Positions 17,168-25,555 of a DNA stretch of 43,701 nucleotides are shown here, piece by piece. Origin of the DNA: Cypionkella sp. GTDB taxonomy: Bacteria; Pseudomonadota; Alphaproteobacteria; Rhodobacterales; Rhodobacteraceae. The stretch's first letter is position 1. Each line of letters starts with the position of its first letter. A program made the position numbers and the translations under genes. The stretch is taken from contig JALRIN010000027.1 in NCBI GenBank assembly GCA_023255415.1, positions 1 to 43,701 of the forward strand, given 5' to 3'. The notes under the pieces are model-generated. The model was not told the DNA's origin. It ran no database searches and was given only the letters and a program-made list of their open reading frames with translations.

Positions 17168-17455
17168 ATGGGGAGACGCGCGTTGGACTTTAAAGAAGCA
17201 GACCCAAAGGGGTTGGTGCGCGAAAGCTATAACATCGAGGGCATCACCGGTGAGGAATGCCGCTCGATCTTTATAGATTGGGTGCTAAGCCTGCCTGCAG
17301 TGGTCGATACGCCTGATTGTCTACGATCGTTGCTGGCGCATTACGGGCTGCCAAACCCTGATCATCCGATGACCAGGGTCTTGACCGAAGCCTTGGTTGC
17401 CCCCGCCACACCGATGCGGCGCGGCGGGCGGGCAGGGCGCTTTGCCCAGCCTTAG
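17168..17455 (+). CDS. Small conserved-looking protein of unknown function downstream of glnE
   Basis: A 95-residue reading frame with a good ribosome site (GGAGG, eight bases before the ATG) that lies inside the end of glnE, so the two are probably co-translated. The sequence is acidic at the start and lacks membrane segments or a signal. It includes YNIEGITGEECRSIFIDWVL, then a DHPMTRVLTEALVAP segment, and ends in a basic glycine-rich tail (RRGGRAGRF). Codon use is like the neighbours. I do not recognise a domain. Its 3' end overlaps the convergent eda stop by four bases. Being tied to glnE hints at nitrogen-related expression only. Confidence 0.75.
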   Translation: MGRRALDFKEADPKGLVRESYNIEGITGEECRSIFIDWVLSLPAVVDTPDCLRSLLAHYGLPNPDHPMTRVLTEALVAPATPMRRGGRAGRFAQP

Positions 17456-18090
17456 CGCAGGGCGCGGGCTTCGGCGGCCAATGTGACAATCGCCGCCCAA
17501 TCGCCGGCAAGCATCCCGTCTTTTGGCGCAACCCAAGAGCCGCCGACGCAGAGGATATTCTTTAACCCCAGATAATCGCGGGCATTTTTCAGGCTGATGC
17601 CACCAGTTGGGCAGAACGACACCTGCGGGATCGGCGCGCCAAGCGATTTCAGAAAAGCAGCGCCCCCCGATTGCTCGGCGGGAAAGAACTTCTGAACCGT
17701 ATAGCCCATTTCCAGCAGAGCCATAACTTCCGATGCGGTGACAGCGCCCGGCAGCAAAGGCAGCTCGTATTCCGCACAGGCGTCCAACAGCCGCTGCGTG
17801 GCCCCGGGCGAGACGCCGAATGTCGCACCGGCTGCCTTGGCCGCTTTCACATCCGCAGGTGTCAGCAAGGTGCCTGCGCCAACAACACCGCCCTCAACCT
17901 CGGCCATCACCCGGATCGCATCCAGCGCGCAAGGCGTGCGCAGCGTGACTTCCAAAGCCGGCAAGCCGCCCTGAACCAAGGCCTGTGCAAGCGGGCGGGC
18001 ATGGGCGATATCGTCGATCACCAGAACCGGCACCACAGGGGCAAGACCGCAGATTTCAGCGGCCAGGCGGGATTGTTCAGCAGGGGTCAT
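17452..18090 (-). CDS. eda: KDPG aldolase (2-dehydro-3-deoxy-phosphogluconate aldolase)
   Basis: Class I aldolase that splits KDPG into pyruvate and glyceraldehyde-3-phosphate, the last Entner-Doudoroff step; 212 residues. The catalytic residues are visible: Glu and Arg in LEVTLRT near 43, Thr in GAGTLLTP near 69, and the Schiff-base lysine in VQKFFPAE near 128. Phosphate binding is in CPTGGISLKNA and CVGGSWVAP. The ATG at 18090 has AAGGAG upstream; a TTG further up is a poor alternative. It follows edd by 75 bases on the same strand, so the two form an operon controlled from the edd promoter. Confidence 0.95.
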   Translation of the reverse strand: MTPAEQSRLAAEICGLAPVVPVLVIDDIAHARPLAQALVQGGLPALEVTLRTPCALDAIRVMAEVEGGVVGAGTLLTPADVKAAKAAGATFGVSPGATQRLLDACAEYELPLLPGAVTASEVMALLEMGYTVQKFFPAEQSGGAAFLKSLGAPIPQVSFCPTGGISLKNARDYLGLKNILCVGGSWVAPKDGMLAGDWAAIVTLAAEARALR

Positions 18091-18165
18091 AAAGCTCTCC
18101 TTCCCCAAGATGGGGTCTGTAAACGGGGCAGGGCGATTGGCGCGCTGCAGGGATGTCGCAAGCGG

Positions 18166-19971
18166 TTAAAGCACCACCGCCGCGCCGGTTTCCGAGGTGC
18201 CGACATTGCGGCGAAACGCCTCGAACAGCTCGCGGCCAAGGCCGTGCGCATTGGCCGACAGATCGGCGGTGATCGGCGTGCGGCTGTCAAAATCGGGCGC
18301 AAGACAGGTCAGCGTGCCTGCAACCGCATCCAAGCGCACGATGTCGCCATCGCGCAACCGCGCCAAGGGGCCACCCTTGGCCGCCTCGGGCGACACATGG
18401 ATCGCCGCAGGCACCTTGCCCGAGGCCCCCGACATCCGCCCATCGGTCACCAGCGCCATCTTCAAGCCACGGTCTTGCAAAATCGTCAGCGAGGGCGTTA
18501 GCGAATGCAATTCGGGCATGCCATTGGCGCTTGGGCCTTGAAACCGCACCACAACCACGGTGTCCGAGGTAATCTCGCCGGCCTTGAACGCCGCCTTCAC
18601 ATCGTTTTGGTCGTGGAAAATCCGGCAGGGTGCTTCGATGATATGACGTTCAGGCGTCACTGCCGAAACCTTGATCACGCCACGCCCAAGGTTGCCCGAC
18701 AACTGCCGCAAGCCGCCCGTGGGTTGGAAAGGATCAGCCGCCGCACGCAAAATCCGGTCGTTCAAAGAGGTTTTCGGCCCGTTTTGCCAAGACAAACGCC
18801 CCTCGACCAGCTTTGGCTCGCGGCTATAGCTGGCAATCGACTCGCCTATCACCGATTTTGCATCCGCGTGCATCAGACCAGCTTCCAGCAGCTGCCCGAT
18901 CATAAAGCCCAGACCGCCCGCGGCGTGAAAATGGTTCACATCGGCCAGACCGTTTGGATAGACCTTGGCCATCAGCGGCACCGCTTGGCTGATGTCATCA
19001 AAATCGGCCAGATCCAGCAAGATGCCAGAGGCTCGCGCCATTGCAGGCAGGTGCAACACCAGGTTGGTCGACCCACCGGTTGCCATCAGCCCCACCAGCC
19101 CGTTGACATAGGCGCGTTCGTCCAAAATCTCGCCCGCCGGACGAAAATCATTGCCAAGCGCCGTCATGCTTGCCGCACGTTCCACCGCAGCCGAGGTCAG
19201 GGCCGCGCGCAAGGGGGTGTCTGGGTTGACAAAAGACGCGCCGGGCAGATGCAGGCCCATGAATTCCATCAGCATTTGGTTGGTATTGGCGGTGCCGTAA
19301 AACGTGCAGGTGCCAATGCCATGATACGAGGCCATCTCGGCCGCCATCAGCTCGGCACGGGTCGCTTTGCCTTCGGCAAAAGCATTGCGCACCTTTGATT
19401 TTTCATCGTTTGGGATGCCCGAGGTCATCGGCCCGGCAGGCACAAAGACCGCAGGAATATGGCCAAAGGTGGCGGCGGCCATCACAAGGCCGGGCACGAT
19501 CTTGTCACACACCCCCAAAAAGATCGCCGAATCAAAGGCGTTGTGGCTCAGTGCCACCCCCGCCGCCAGTGCAATCACGTCGCGCGAGAACAGCGACAGC
19601 TCCATCCCCGGCTGACCTTGCGTCACCCCATCGCACATTGCAGGCACACCCCCTGCTACCTGCGCAGTGGCGCCAGCACGCCTTGCTGCCTCGCGGATCA
19701 GCTTGGGATAATCCTCGTAAGGCTGATGCGCTGAAAGCATGTCGTTATAGGCAGTGACAATGCCAATGTTTGGCGCGCGCGCACTGGCCAATTCGGCCTT
19801 ATCTTCGACCATCGCCGCATAGGCGTGGGCTTGGTTACCGCAACTTAGATGCGCGCGCACGGGGCCCGCCTGCACTGCCGCGCCGATCTGGGCAAGATAG
19901 CGCCCCCGCGTCGCAAGAGAGCGTTCGCGTATGCGATCAGTGACACGGTCGATGGTGGAGTTAAGCGACAT
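18166..19971 (-). CDS. edd: 6-Phosphogluconate dehydratase
   Basis: Iron-sulfur dehydratase that converts 6-phosphogluconate to KDPG, the committed Entner-Doudoroff step. The 601 residues match the IlvD/Edd family: cluster cysteine segments MCDGVTQGQPGMELSLFSRD near 153 and GVCDKIVPGLVMAA near 193, a third in YGTANTNQMLMEFMG, and the C-terminal signature TDGRMSGASGKVPAAIH near 514. The N-terminus (DRVTDRIRERS) and MVEDKAELASARAPNIGIV are Edd-like rather than IlvD-like. The operon with eda confirms the assignment. A LacI-type palindrome lies across its promoter. Confidence 0.96.
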   Translation of the reverse strand: MSLNSTIDRVTDRIRERSLATRGRYLAQIGAAVQAGPVRAHLSCGNQAHAYAAMVEDKAELASARAPNIGIVTAYNDMLSAHQPYEDYPKLIREAARRAGATAQVAGGVPAMCDGVTQGQPGMELSLFSRDVIALAAGVALSHNAFDSAIFLGVCDKIVPGLVMAAATFGHIPAVFVPAGPMTSGIPNDEKSKVRNAFAEGKATRAELMAAEMASYHGIGTCTFYGTANTNQMLMEFMGLHLPGASFVNPDTPLRAALTSAAVERAASMTALGNDFRPAGEILDERAYVNGLVGLMATGGSTNLVLHLPAMARASGILLDLADFDDISQAVPLMAKVYPNGLADVNHFHAAGGLGFMIGQLLEAGLMHADAKSVIGESIASYSREPKLVEGRLSWQNGPKTSLNDRILRAAADPFQPTGGLRQLSGNLGRGVIKVSAVTPERHIIEAPCRIFHDQNDVKAAFKAGEITSDTVVVVRFQGPSANGMPELHSLTPSLTILQDRGLKMALVTDGRMSGASGKVPAAIHVSPEAAKGGPLARLRDGDIVRLDAVAGTLTCLAPDFDSRTPITADLSANAHGLGRELFEAFRRNVGTSETGAAVVL

Positions 19972-19998
19972 CAGTGGCCTCGAGCTATAATTTAGGCA

Positions 19999-20027
19999 AA
20001 TCTATCAGATGCCGTTAGCGCTAACAA
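19999..20027 (-). promoter_or_regulatory. edd-eda promoter with LacI-type operator
   Basis: On the minus strand TTGTTA (20027-20022) and TAGATT (20004-19999) are 17 bases apart and form a plausible promoter. The perfect 12-bp palindrome GTTAGCGCTAAC (20014-20025) covers most of the -35 box and the upstream spacer. A central CG flanked by AGC/GCT is typical of LacI-family operators, so a sugar-responsive repressor encoded elsewhere is likely. Confidence 0.65.
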
Positions 20028-20190
20028 CCCGCGCCGCAACAAAACGTAAGAAAAAAGCGGGGCAAAGCTGGCAAGGCTTTGGCCAAATTGCATCTAAATT
20101 TTTCTTTAAAATGCTCTGATTTGCGCAATAAGTCGACACAATTGCAGATCATGTCTTGCCGAGGCTCATGTGTGTTGGGCAGTGAAAGGC

Positions 20191-20883
20191 ATGATGATGA
20201 AGACAGTAATGATTTCAGCACTTGTTGCGGCGGTTTCCTTGACGGCTTGCGTATCGCAGCCAGAAACCACTCGCAGCGCAAATTTTGTGCAAGCCGAGGT
20301 TCCAAACGGCAAGCCCTCGAGCAAGGTTCGCGGTGCCGATGTTCTGGGGGCGCAATTCAACGTTGTGAAAGTGGAAGTCGACGTGCCCAAGACGCTGCGG
20401 GTGTCAGAGGCGAACAGCTATAAACCCGCTGCCGATATTGTATGGCATGGCGACCCGCTTGGGGACCGTTACGAACAGGTCAAAGCGATCTTTGAAAACG
20501 CCCTCAAGGTTGGCACCGAAACGATGCACAAGGGTCCGAAAGTGATCGTTCGCATCGAGGTGACCAAGTTCCATGCGTTGACCCAAAGAACCCGCTATAC
20601 CATTGGCGGTGTTCACGCCATGCGTTTCGTGATGTCGGTTGTGGATGCGAAAACGGGTGCGGTTCTGATGGCACCGCGTAACGTTGTGGCCGATGTCCGG
20701 GCCTCTGGAGGCCCTGCGGCGATTGCCGAGGAAGAGGCAGGACGCACCCAAAAAGTGGTTGTGACTGAGCAGTTGGTTTCAGTAATCCGCCAAGAGCTGT
20801 CGAACCCGGCCGAAACCCGGCCGAAAATGGTGGCTTTTAAGCCAAAGGCCGGTGCAGCCGCTGCTGCCAGCGTGACGCAGTAA
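20191..20883 (+). CDS. DUF6778 family lipoprotein
   Basis: Predicted lipoprotein, 230 residues from the first of three consecutive ATG codons. The signal peptide MMKTVMISALVAAVSLTAC ends in a lipobox with Cys19, and the mature start VSQPETT lacks an inner-membrane retention Asp at +2. The rest is soluble mixed alpha/beta with the family-typical LRVSEANSYKPAADIVWHGD, then VIVRIEVTKFHALTQRTRY and GGVHAMRFVMSVVDAKTG, ending in an Ala-rich tail. I recall this pattern as DUF6778 of Rhodobacteraceae; no function is known. It precedes the RlmI-like gene by about 50 bases and may be co-transcribed. A GTG at 20170 is a less likely start. Confidence 0.78.
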   Translation: MMMKTVMISALVAAVSLTACVSQPETTRSANFVQAEVPNGKPSSKVRGADVLGAQFNVVKVEVDVPKTLRVSEANSYKPAADIVWHGDPLGDRYEQVKAIFENALKVGTETMHKGPKVIVRIEVTKFHALTQRTRYTIGGVHAMRFVMSVVDAKTGAVLMAPRNVVADVRASGGPAAIAEEEAGRTQKVVVTEQLVSVIRQELSNPAETRPKMVAFKPKAGAAAAASVTQ

Positions 20884-20931
20884 ACCAAGGCCTCTTCCCA
20901 GCAGGGCCGGAACACAGTAATGGGGGGTGCT

Positions 20932-22173
20932 ATGACATCCCCCATCTCGCACTCCCCCGCTGAAGAGGCTGCCGAACAGGTTTCGCGCAACCATCCCGTT
21001 GTTCGCCTGAAACCAAAGGCCGAAGCCCGCGCGATCCGCCATGGCTTTCCCTGGGTCTATGCAGACGAGCTGGTCACCGACCGGCGCACGCAGAGCCTGG
21101 CGCCGGGTGCGCTGGCGATTTTGCAAGACGGCGAGCGCCGCGATCTGGGTTTGGTGACAGTGAACACCAATTCTAAGATCATCGCCCGCATGTTGGATCG
21201 CAATTTTGATGTGGTGATCGACCAAAGCTGGTTTGAAGCCCGGTTGTCGCGGGCGCTGGATCTGCGCGCGCGGCTTTACGCCCAGCCATTTTATCGCTTG
21301 GTGCATGCGGAATCTGATGGCCTGCCGGGTATCGTGATCGACCGCTTTGGCGATGTTGCTGTGGTGCAGCCCAACGCCGCATGGGCCGAGGCGCATCTGG
21401 CCGATCTTGTTGCCGCCTTGATCGCGGTGACGGGGGTGACAACCGTTGTCAAAAACGGCACAGGCCGGTCGCGCGGGTTGGAAGGTCTGCCCGAAGAAAC
21501 TCTGGTGCTGACAGGTGCTGTTGCAGGCCCGATTGCGGTGCCGATGAACGGCGCCACCTATTTCGCCGATGTCACGGGCGGGCAAAAAACCGGTCTGTTC
21601 TTTGACCAGCGCCCCAACCATGCCTTTGCAGCCAGCCTTGCACGTGGCGCGCGGGTGTTGGATGTCTTTGCCCATGTTGGCGGTTTTGGGCTTGCGGCGC
21701 TTGCGGCTGGTGCGGCATCAACCTTGGCGGTCGATGCCTCTGCCGCGGCTTTGGCCTTGGCTGAACAGGGCGCGCAAGCCTCCGGCTTTGCCGATCGTTT
21801 CAGCACCCGCCAAGGCGATGCCTTTGCAGCCCTTGAGGCTTTGGGCGCCGAGGGCGCCGCCTTTGAGGTGGTGATCTGCGATCCGCCGGCTTTTGCGCCT
21901 GCAAAACCGGCGCTGGAAGCGGGCCTGCGCGCATATGAACGCATTGCACGGCTGGCCGCACCTTTGGTGGCCCCGGGGGGCTATCTTGTGCTGTGTTCTT
22001 GCAGCCATGCGGCGGATCTGTCGTCCTTCCGCAATGCTTGTGGGCGCGGCATTGGCCGCGGTGGGCGGCGTGGGCAATTGTTGCACACGGGCTTTGCAGG
22101 CCCAGATCATCCGATGCTGCCGCAACTTGCAGAAACCGGCTACCTCAAATCGCTTGTGTTCCGGCTGGATTGA
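20932..22173 (+). CDS. RlmI/RlmK-like 23S rRNA methyltransferase (class I SAM)
   Basis: Cytosine-5 rRNA methyltransferase-type protein, 413 residues. An N-terminal PUA-like RNA-binding region (VRLKPKAEARAIRHGFPWVYADE, about 25-110) is followed by the YRLVHAESDGLPGIVIDRFGD segment of RlmI relatives and a Rossmann SAM domain. In that domain GQKTGLFFDQRPNH, DVFAHVGGFGLAALAAGA and the VICDPPAFAP motif near 318 are visible, then GGYLVLCSCSH, which contains the likely catalytic cysteine. The ATG at 20932 has GGGGGT upstream; an ATG at 20920 is possible. Its TGA overlaps the next ATG (TGATG), coupling it to the PIN gene. The exact target base is inferred from the family. Confidence 0.87.
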   Translation: MTSPISHSPAEEAAEQVSRNHPVVRLKPKAEARAIRHGFPWVYADELVTDRRTQSLAPGALAILQDGERRDLGLVTVNTNSKIIARMLDRNFDVVIDQSWFEARLSRALDLRARLYAQPFYRLVHAESDGLPGIVIDRFGDVAVVQPNAAWAEAHLADLVAALIAVTGVTTVVKNGTGRSRGLEGLPEETLVLTGAVAGPIAVPMNGATYFADVTGGQKTGLFFDQRPNHAFAASLARGARVLDVFAHVGGFGLAALAAGAASTLAVDASAAALALAEQGAQASGFADRFSTRQGDAFAALEALGAEGAAFEVVICDPPAFAPAKPALEAGLRAYERIARLAAPLVAPGGYLVLCSCSHAADLSSFRNACGRGIGRGGRRGQLLHTGFAGPDHPMLPQLAETGYLKSLVFRLD

Positions 22174-22715
22174 TGAAGGCGGTTCTTGACGCCTGTGTGA
22201 TCTATCCAACTGTGCTGCGTGAAATCCTGACGGGGGTTGCAGCGCTGGGACTTTACGAGCCGCTCTGGTCTGACCGCATCTTGCGCGAATGGACCAGAGC
22301 CACCGCCAAGCTGGGCGCGCTTGCCCAAGCCGAGGCAGAGGGCGAGGCGCTGCTGTTTCGCGCGGCCTTTCCGCGCGGCCAGATCCGCGATCAGCCCAGC
22401 ATCGAAGCGCGGCTGCATCTTCCCGATGACAACGATCTGCATGTGCTGGCGGTGGCGATTGCGGGCCATGCCGATTGCATCGTCACATTCAACGCCAAGG
22501 ATTTTCCGCGCCACGTCTTGGCCGAAGAGGGGATCGAGCGGCGCGATCCTGACAGCCTTTTGTGGCAGCTGTGGTCGTTTCACCCCGATGCGGTTGCGGG
22601 CGTGGTGCTCAGCGTTCACGCCACCGCCGAACGTCTGGCGGGCAATCCGATCCCGCTGAAAGCACTGCTAAAGCGGGCGCAATTGCCGAAACTGGCCAAG
22701 GCGATGGCCGCCTAG
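22173..22715 (+). CDS. PIN-domain protein (putative ribonuclease)
   Basis: A 180-residue protein with PIN-fold features: N-terminal MKAVLDACVIYP with the first acidic residue (Asp6), DRILREWTRA near 32 with an acidic pair, DDNDLHVLAVAIAGHADCIVTFNAKDF near 86-113 with the remaining acidic residues, then a helical C-terminus. PIN domains are Mg2+-dependent RNases, often toxins of VapBC modules. Here no antitoxin-sized gene flanks it; instead it is translationally coupled to the rRNA methyltransferase. That could mean a housekeeping RNA role rather than a toxin, which is inference. Its stop overlaps the convergent M48 stop by four bases (CTAG). Confidence 0.82.
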   Translation: MKAVLDACVIYPTVLREILTGVAALGLYEPLWSDRILREWTRATAKLGALAQAEAEGEALLFRAAFPRGQIRDQPSIEARLHLPDDNDLHVLAVAIAGHADCIVTFNAKDFPRHVLAEEGIERRDPDSLLWQLWSFHPDAVAGVVLSVHATAERLAGNPIPLKALLKRAQLPKLAKAMAA

Positions 22716-23395
22716 ATCTGCCAGCGCGCGGCACGGGTCTGAATGGCTGCGATGCGGTCATCGGTTTTGGGATGGCTGCGCACCCAAGCCGGCACGCCTG
22801 ACCCATCCGATCCCGTAAGTCGCCCCAATTTCTGAAACAAAGAGATTTGTGGCCCAAGCCCGATCCCAGCCTTGACCAGCAAAGCGCTGGCATAGGCATC
22901 GGCCTCGAACTCGTCGCGCCGCGAAAGCCGCGCCATCAGAACCGAGGAAATCCCCCGCGCCAGCAGCACGCCAATGCCCGGCAAGAACCGGTTCAGCAAG
23001 GTCGACAGCATCATGAACACCGCGTTTTGGCCCGAAAAATCCACCATCCGCCGCCGCGCATGGCCCAAAGCCACATGGCCCAATTCATGCGCGATCACCG
23101 AAGCCAGTTCTTCATTGCTGACCTCGCCACGCTCGCGGCGCTGCAAAAAGCCGCGCGTCAGATAGATTTGCCCATCATGCGCCGCAAGCCCGTTCACCGC
23201 GTCAATCTCATAGATATTGACGCCAATCGACGGCAGGTCCAGCGCCGCCGCCAGCCGGTCGACAAGCGGTTGCAGCGCAGGATCGCGCAGCGGTTTGCTT
23301 TGTGCTTTCAAAGCCTTGCTGCTTTGCGCGGCCGAAAAGCGCAGCATGAGATAGCCGTAGGCAAGGCCAAGCAAAAGGGGCAGAAACTTTATCAT
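22712..23395 (-). CDS. M48 family zinc metalloprotease
   Basis: Membrane-associated HtpX/Ste24-like protease, 227 residues. The N-terminus (MIKFLPLLLGLAYGYLML) is a signal anchor or signal peptide. The zinc site is HELGH near residue 103 (His103, Glu104, His107) with the third ligand in DEFEADAYA (Glu164). A hydrophobic stretch between them (about 124-153) may be membrane inserted. SHPKTDDRIAAIQT near the end is the usual M48 C-terminal motif. It is shorter than HtpX and has no TPR, closest to small periplasmic M48 proteins. It lies last in a minus-strand run after a DedA-like gene, pointing to envelope protein quality control. Confidence 0.88.
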   Translation of the reverse strand: MIKFLPLLLGLAYGYLMLRFSAAQSSKALKAQSKPLRDPALQPLVDRLAAALDLPSIGVNIYEIDAVNGLAAHDGQIYLTRGFLQRRERGEVSNEELASVIAHELGHVALGHARRRMVDFSGQNAVFMMLSTLLNRFLPGIGVLLARGISSVLMARLSRRDEFEADAYASALLVKAGIGLGPQISLFQKLGRLTGSDGSGVPAWVRSHPKTDDRIAAIQTRAARWQI

Positions 23396-23431
23396 AACCC
23401 ATCATATGGGGCAGGGCGGCGCGATTGCAAC

Positions 23432-24028
23432 TTAGGGCTGGTGGCTGTGCCGCAAATGCCGCAGCCAAGCAGCCAGACCAATCATCACGGTGCCCGCCGC
23501 CAAAAGACCCAGAACAGAGCCCAGCATGTCTGTCGCAGCCTCAATATTGCCGGCAAAGCCATAGCCTGCGCCGATATAAAGCCCCGCCCAAACTGCCTCG
23601 CCTGCCACCCCCGCCAGACTGAAGCGGCGCCAGTCATAGCCCGCACTGCCCGCCGTCAGATTGACCCAAGGCCCCAAGGGGCTGAACAGCCAGCGCGACA
23701 AAAACACGCCCTGAAGCCCGCGCTTTTCCAAAATCTCGACGGCGCGCGCCAACAGATGCGCGCGCGCGGGGGTGCGCTGCATCCGCGCCAACAGCGGCGC
23801 GCCAAACCTGCGCCCGATCCAAAACCCCAGCTGATCTCCCGCAATCCCGCCCGTGGCCGCAGCCGCAAGGCTAGGCAGCAGCGCCAAATCCCCCGCCGCC
23901 ACAAAGCCGCCCGCCGTCAGCATCAGAATCGAGGCCGGGATCGGCAGCGCAAGGCAGGATAGAAACGTGCTCGCTGCCAAAAGCCACAGCCCATAGGTCG
24001 GCACCAAGGCCAAAAGCCATTCGGTCAT
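23432..24028 (-). CDS. DedA-like membrane protein (VTT domain)
   Basis: Integral membrane protein of the DedA/VTT family, members of which affect envelope lipid carrier recycling and drug tolerance; 198 residues. Visible parts are the first hydrophobic segment, CLALPIPASILMLTAGGFVA near 25, AAAATGGIAGDQLGFWIGRRFG near 57 with the family Gly-Asp-x-x-G-Y/F pattern, and LSRWLFSPLGPWVNLTAGSAGYDWRRF near 106 matching the conserved R-x-x-P/S-x-x-R re-entrant region, then two C-terminal segments. I chose the ATG at 24028 (MTEWLL), two bases after the upstream stop. Another VTT-type gene occurs at 35939-36523. Substrate unknown. Confidence 0.85.
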   Translation of the reverse strand: MTEWLLALVPTYGLWLLAASTFLSCLALPIPASILMLTAGGFVAAGDLALLPSLAAAATGGIAGDQLGFWIGRRFGAPLLARMQRTPARAHLLARAVEILEKRGLQGVFLSRWLFSPLGPWVNLTAGSAGYDWRRFSLAGVAGEAVWAGLYIGAGYGFAGNIEAATDMLGSVLGLLAAGTVMIGLAAWLRHLRHSHQP

Positions 24029-24029
24029 G

Positions 24030-24365
24030 CTAGTGCGCCTTTGCCGCAAAATTGGCGATGGCGGCCTGAACCTCACCTATCAGCTGTGCCTCGGGGATCC
24101 CGCGCGTTGCGGCGATTTCGGATAAGGGCTGCGGGCGCTGGCTGGGTGCCATGCCCAAAGCCGCCTCGATTTCGGCTGCGGGCAGGTGCCAGGATTTCGC
24201 GATATATCTAGGCGTCATCCAACCTTGCACCTGCTCTTGGTGATGCGCGGGGTCTGACCAATAGAGCGTTTGCCGCACCAGCCTGCCCGCAAAAAACAGC
24301 GTCAGCGCCGCTGCCAGCACAAAGCTTAGGACCAAAAACGGATGATGTTGCCAAATCCTGCGCAT
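24030..24365 (-). CDS. Small single-pass membrane protein, unknown function
   Basis: 111 residues. An N-terminal membrane anchor (about residues 9-29, FLVLSFVLAAALTLFFAGRL) is followed by a soluble part with SDPAHHQEQVQGWMTPRYIAKSW and HLPAAEIEAALGM, which looks like a small helical domain with two similar helix-turn segments (residues 53-75 and 84-104). The start overlaps the VWA gene stop by one base (TGATG), and the DedA-like gene begins right after it, so it is part of the same translationally coupled operon. I do not recognise a named family. Location suggests a partner of the VWA or DedA-like protein. Confidence 0.8.
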   Translation of the reverse strand: MRRIWQHHPFLVLSFVLAAALTLFFAGRLVRQTLYWSDPAHHQEQVQGWMTPRYIAKSWHLPAAEIEAALGMAPSQRPQPLSEIAATRGIPEAQLIGEVQAAIANFAAKAH

Positions 24366-25546
24366 CAGCGTAACGCCTTTATGCCCTTGGACAGGCCTTC
24401 CAAGGTCATCGGCACCATGCGGCCTTCAAAGATCTGGCTGATCAGGCGGATGGATTGGGTATAGCCCCAATGCGCCTCGGGCACAGGGTTGATCCACAGA
24501 TGGTTTGGCCATTGCGCACAGGCGCGCTGCAACCAGACTTGGCCGGCCTCGGCGTTCCAATGTTCATTGGCACCACCGGGGTGCAAAACCTCATAGGGGC
24601 TCATCGAGGCGTCGCCGACAAAGATCGCTTTGTAATCTGTGCCATAGCTGCGCAGCACGTCCCAAGTGGGCGTCTGATCATCCCAGCGCCGCGCATTGTC
24701 GCGCCATACACCTTCGTAAAGGCAGTTGTGAAAATAAAATGGCACCAGATGTTTGAACTCGGCGCGGGCGGCAGAAAACAGCTCTTCCATCAGGGTGATA
24801 TAGGGATCCATCGAGCCGCCAATATCGAAAAAGATCAGCACCTTGACGGCGTTTTTGCGTTCGGGTCGCAACTGCACATCCAGCCAGCCCTGCTGGGCCG
24901 TGGCACGAATGGTGCCCTCTAGGTCCAGCTCGTCACTGGCCCCATCGCGCGCCCATTTGCGCAAGCGCCGCAGCGCCACTTTGATCGAGCGGCTGCTGAG
25001 TTCGGCGCGGTCGTCCAGATTGCGAAATTCGCGCTTGTCCCAGACCTTGACCGCGCGCTGATGGCGGCTTTGGTCTTGGCCAATCCGCACGCCTTCGGGG
25101 TTATAGCCATAAGCCCCAAAGGGCGAGGTGCCGGCCGTGCCGATCCATTTGCTGCCGCCTTGATGGCGCGTCTTTTGCTCGGCAAGCCGGTCCTTTAGCC
25201 TTTGCATCAGCGCCTCAAAGCCGCCAGTCGCTTGGATCGCGGCTTGCTCTTCGGCGCTGAGATGCTTTTCGGCCAGTTTCTGCAACCACTCTCGCGGCAG
25301 ATCCAAAGCCTCAAGCACCTCTGCGGGGGGGATCGCGTCCAAACCCTGAAAGCTATGCGCAAAGGCGCGGTCAAAGCGGTCGATGTGACGCTCGTCTTTC
25401 ACCATCAGCGCGCGGGCCAGGTAGTAAAACCCCTCGGGGTCATAGGTCACAAGCCCCGCTGCCAGACCTTCCAGAAACACCAGGAATTCGCGCAGGCTGA
25501 CAGGCACGCCCTCTTTCCGCATGGCTTGAAAGAAGGGCAGGAACAT
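24365..25546 (-). CDS. VWA-domain protein, CoxE-like
   Basis: Cytoplasmic von Willebrand A-type protein of 393 residues that usually pairs with a MoxR AAA+ ATPase. The N-terminal helical region (LPFFQAMRKEGVPVSLREFLVFL) matches CoxE-like proteins. The middle part is basic (SRSIKVALRRLRKWARDG). The C-terminal VWA domain starts with VKVLIFFDIGGSMDPYI near residue 235. Its metal-site motif reads D-x-G-x-S instead of the classical D-x-S-x-S, so one serine is replaced by glycine. A second conserved acidic spot is in YKAIFVGDASMSPYEV near 319. The matching MoxR ATPase is encoded upstream on the same strand at 27776-28615. The client protein of this pair is unknown. Confidence 0.88.
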   Translation of the reverse strand: MFLPFFQAMRKEGVPVSLREFLVFLEGLAAGLVTYDPEGFYYLARALMVKDERHIDRFDRAFAHSFQGLDAIPPAEVLEALDLPREWLQKLAEKHLSAEEQAAIQATGGFEALMQRLKDRLAEQKTRHQGGSKWIGTAGTSPFGAYGYNPEGVRIGQDQSRHQRAVKVWDKREFRNLDDRAELSSRSIKVALRRLRKWARDGASDELDLEGTIRATAQQGWLDVQLRPERKNAVKVLIFFDIGGSMDPYITLMEELFSAARAEFKHLVPFYFHNCLYEGVWRDNARRWDDQTPTWDVLRSYGTDYKAIFVGDASMSPYEVLHPGGANEHWNAEAGQVWLQRACAQWPNHLWINPVPEAHWGYTQSIRLISQIFEGRMVPMTLEGLSKGIKALR

Positions 25547-25555
25547 CTTGGCCTC

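Noticed and set aside
22173..22715. Toxin-antitoxin module
   Set aside because: Only a PIN-domain gene is visible; the upstream partner is an rRNA methyltransferase, not an antitoxin.
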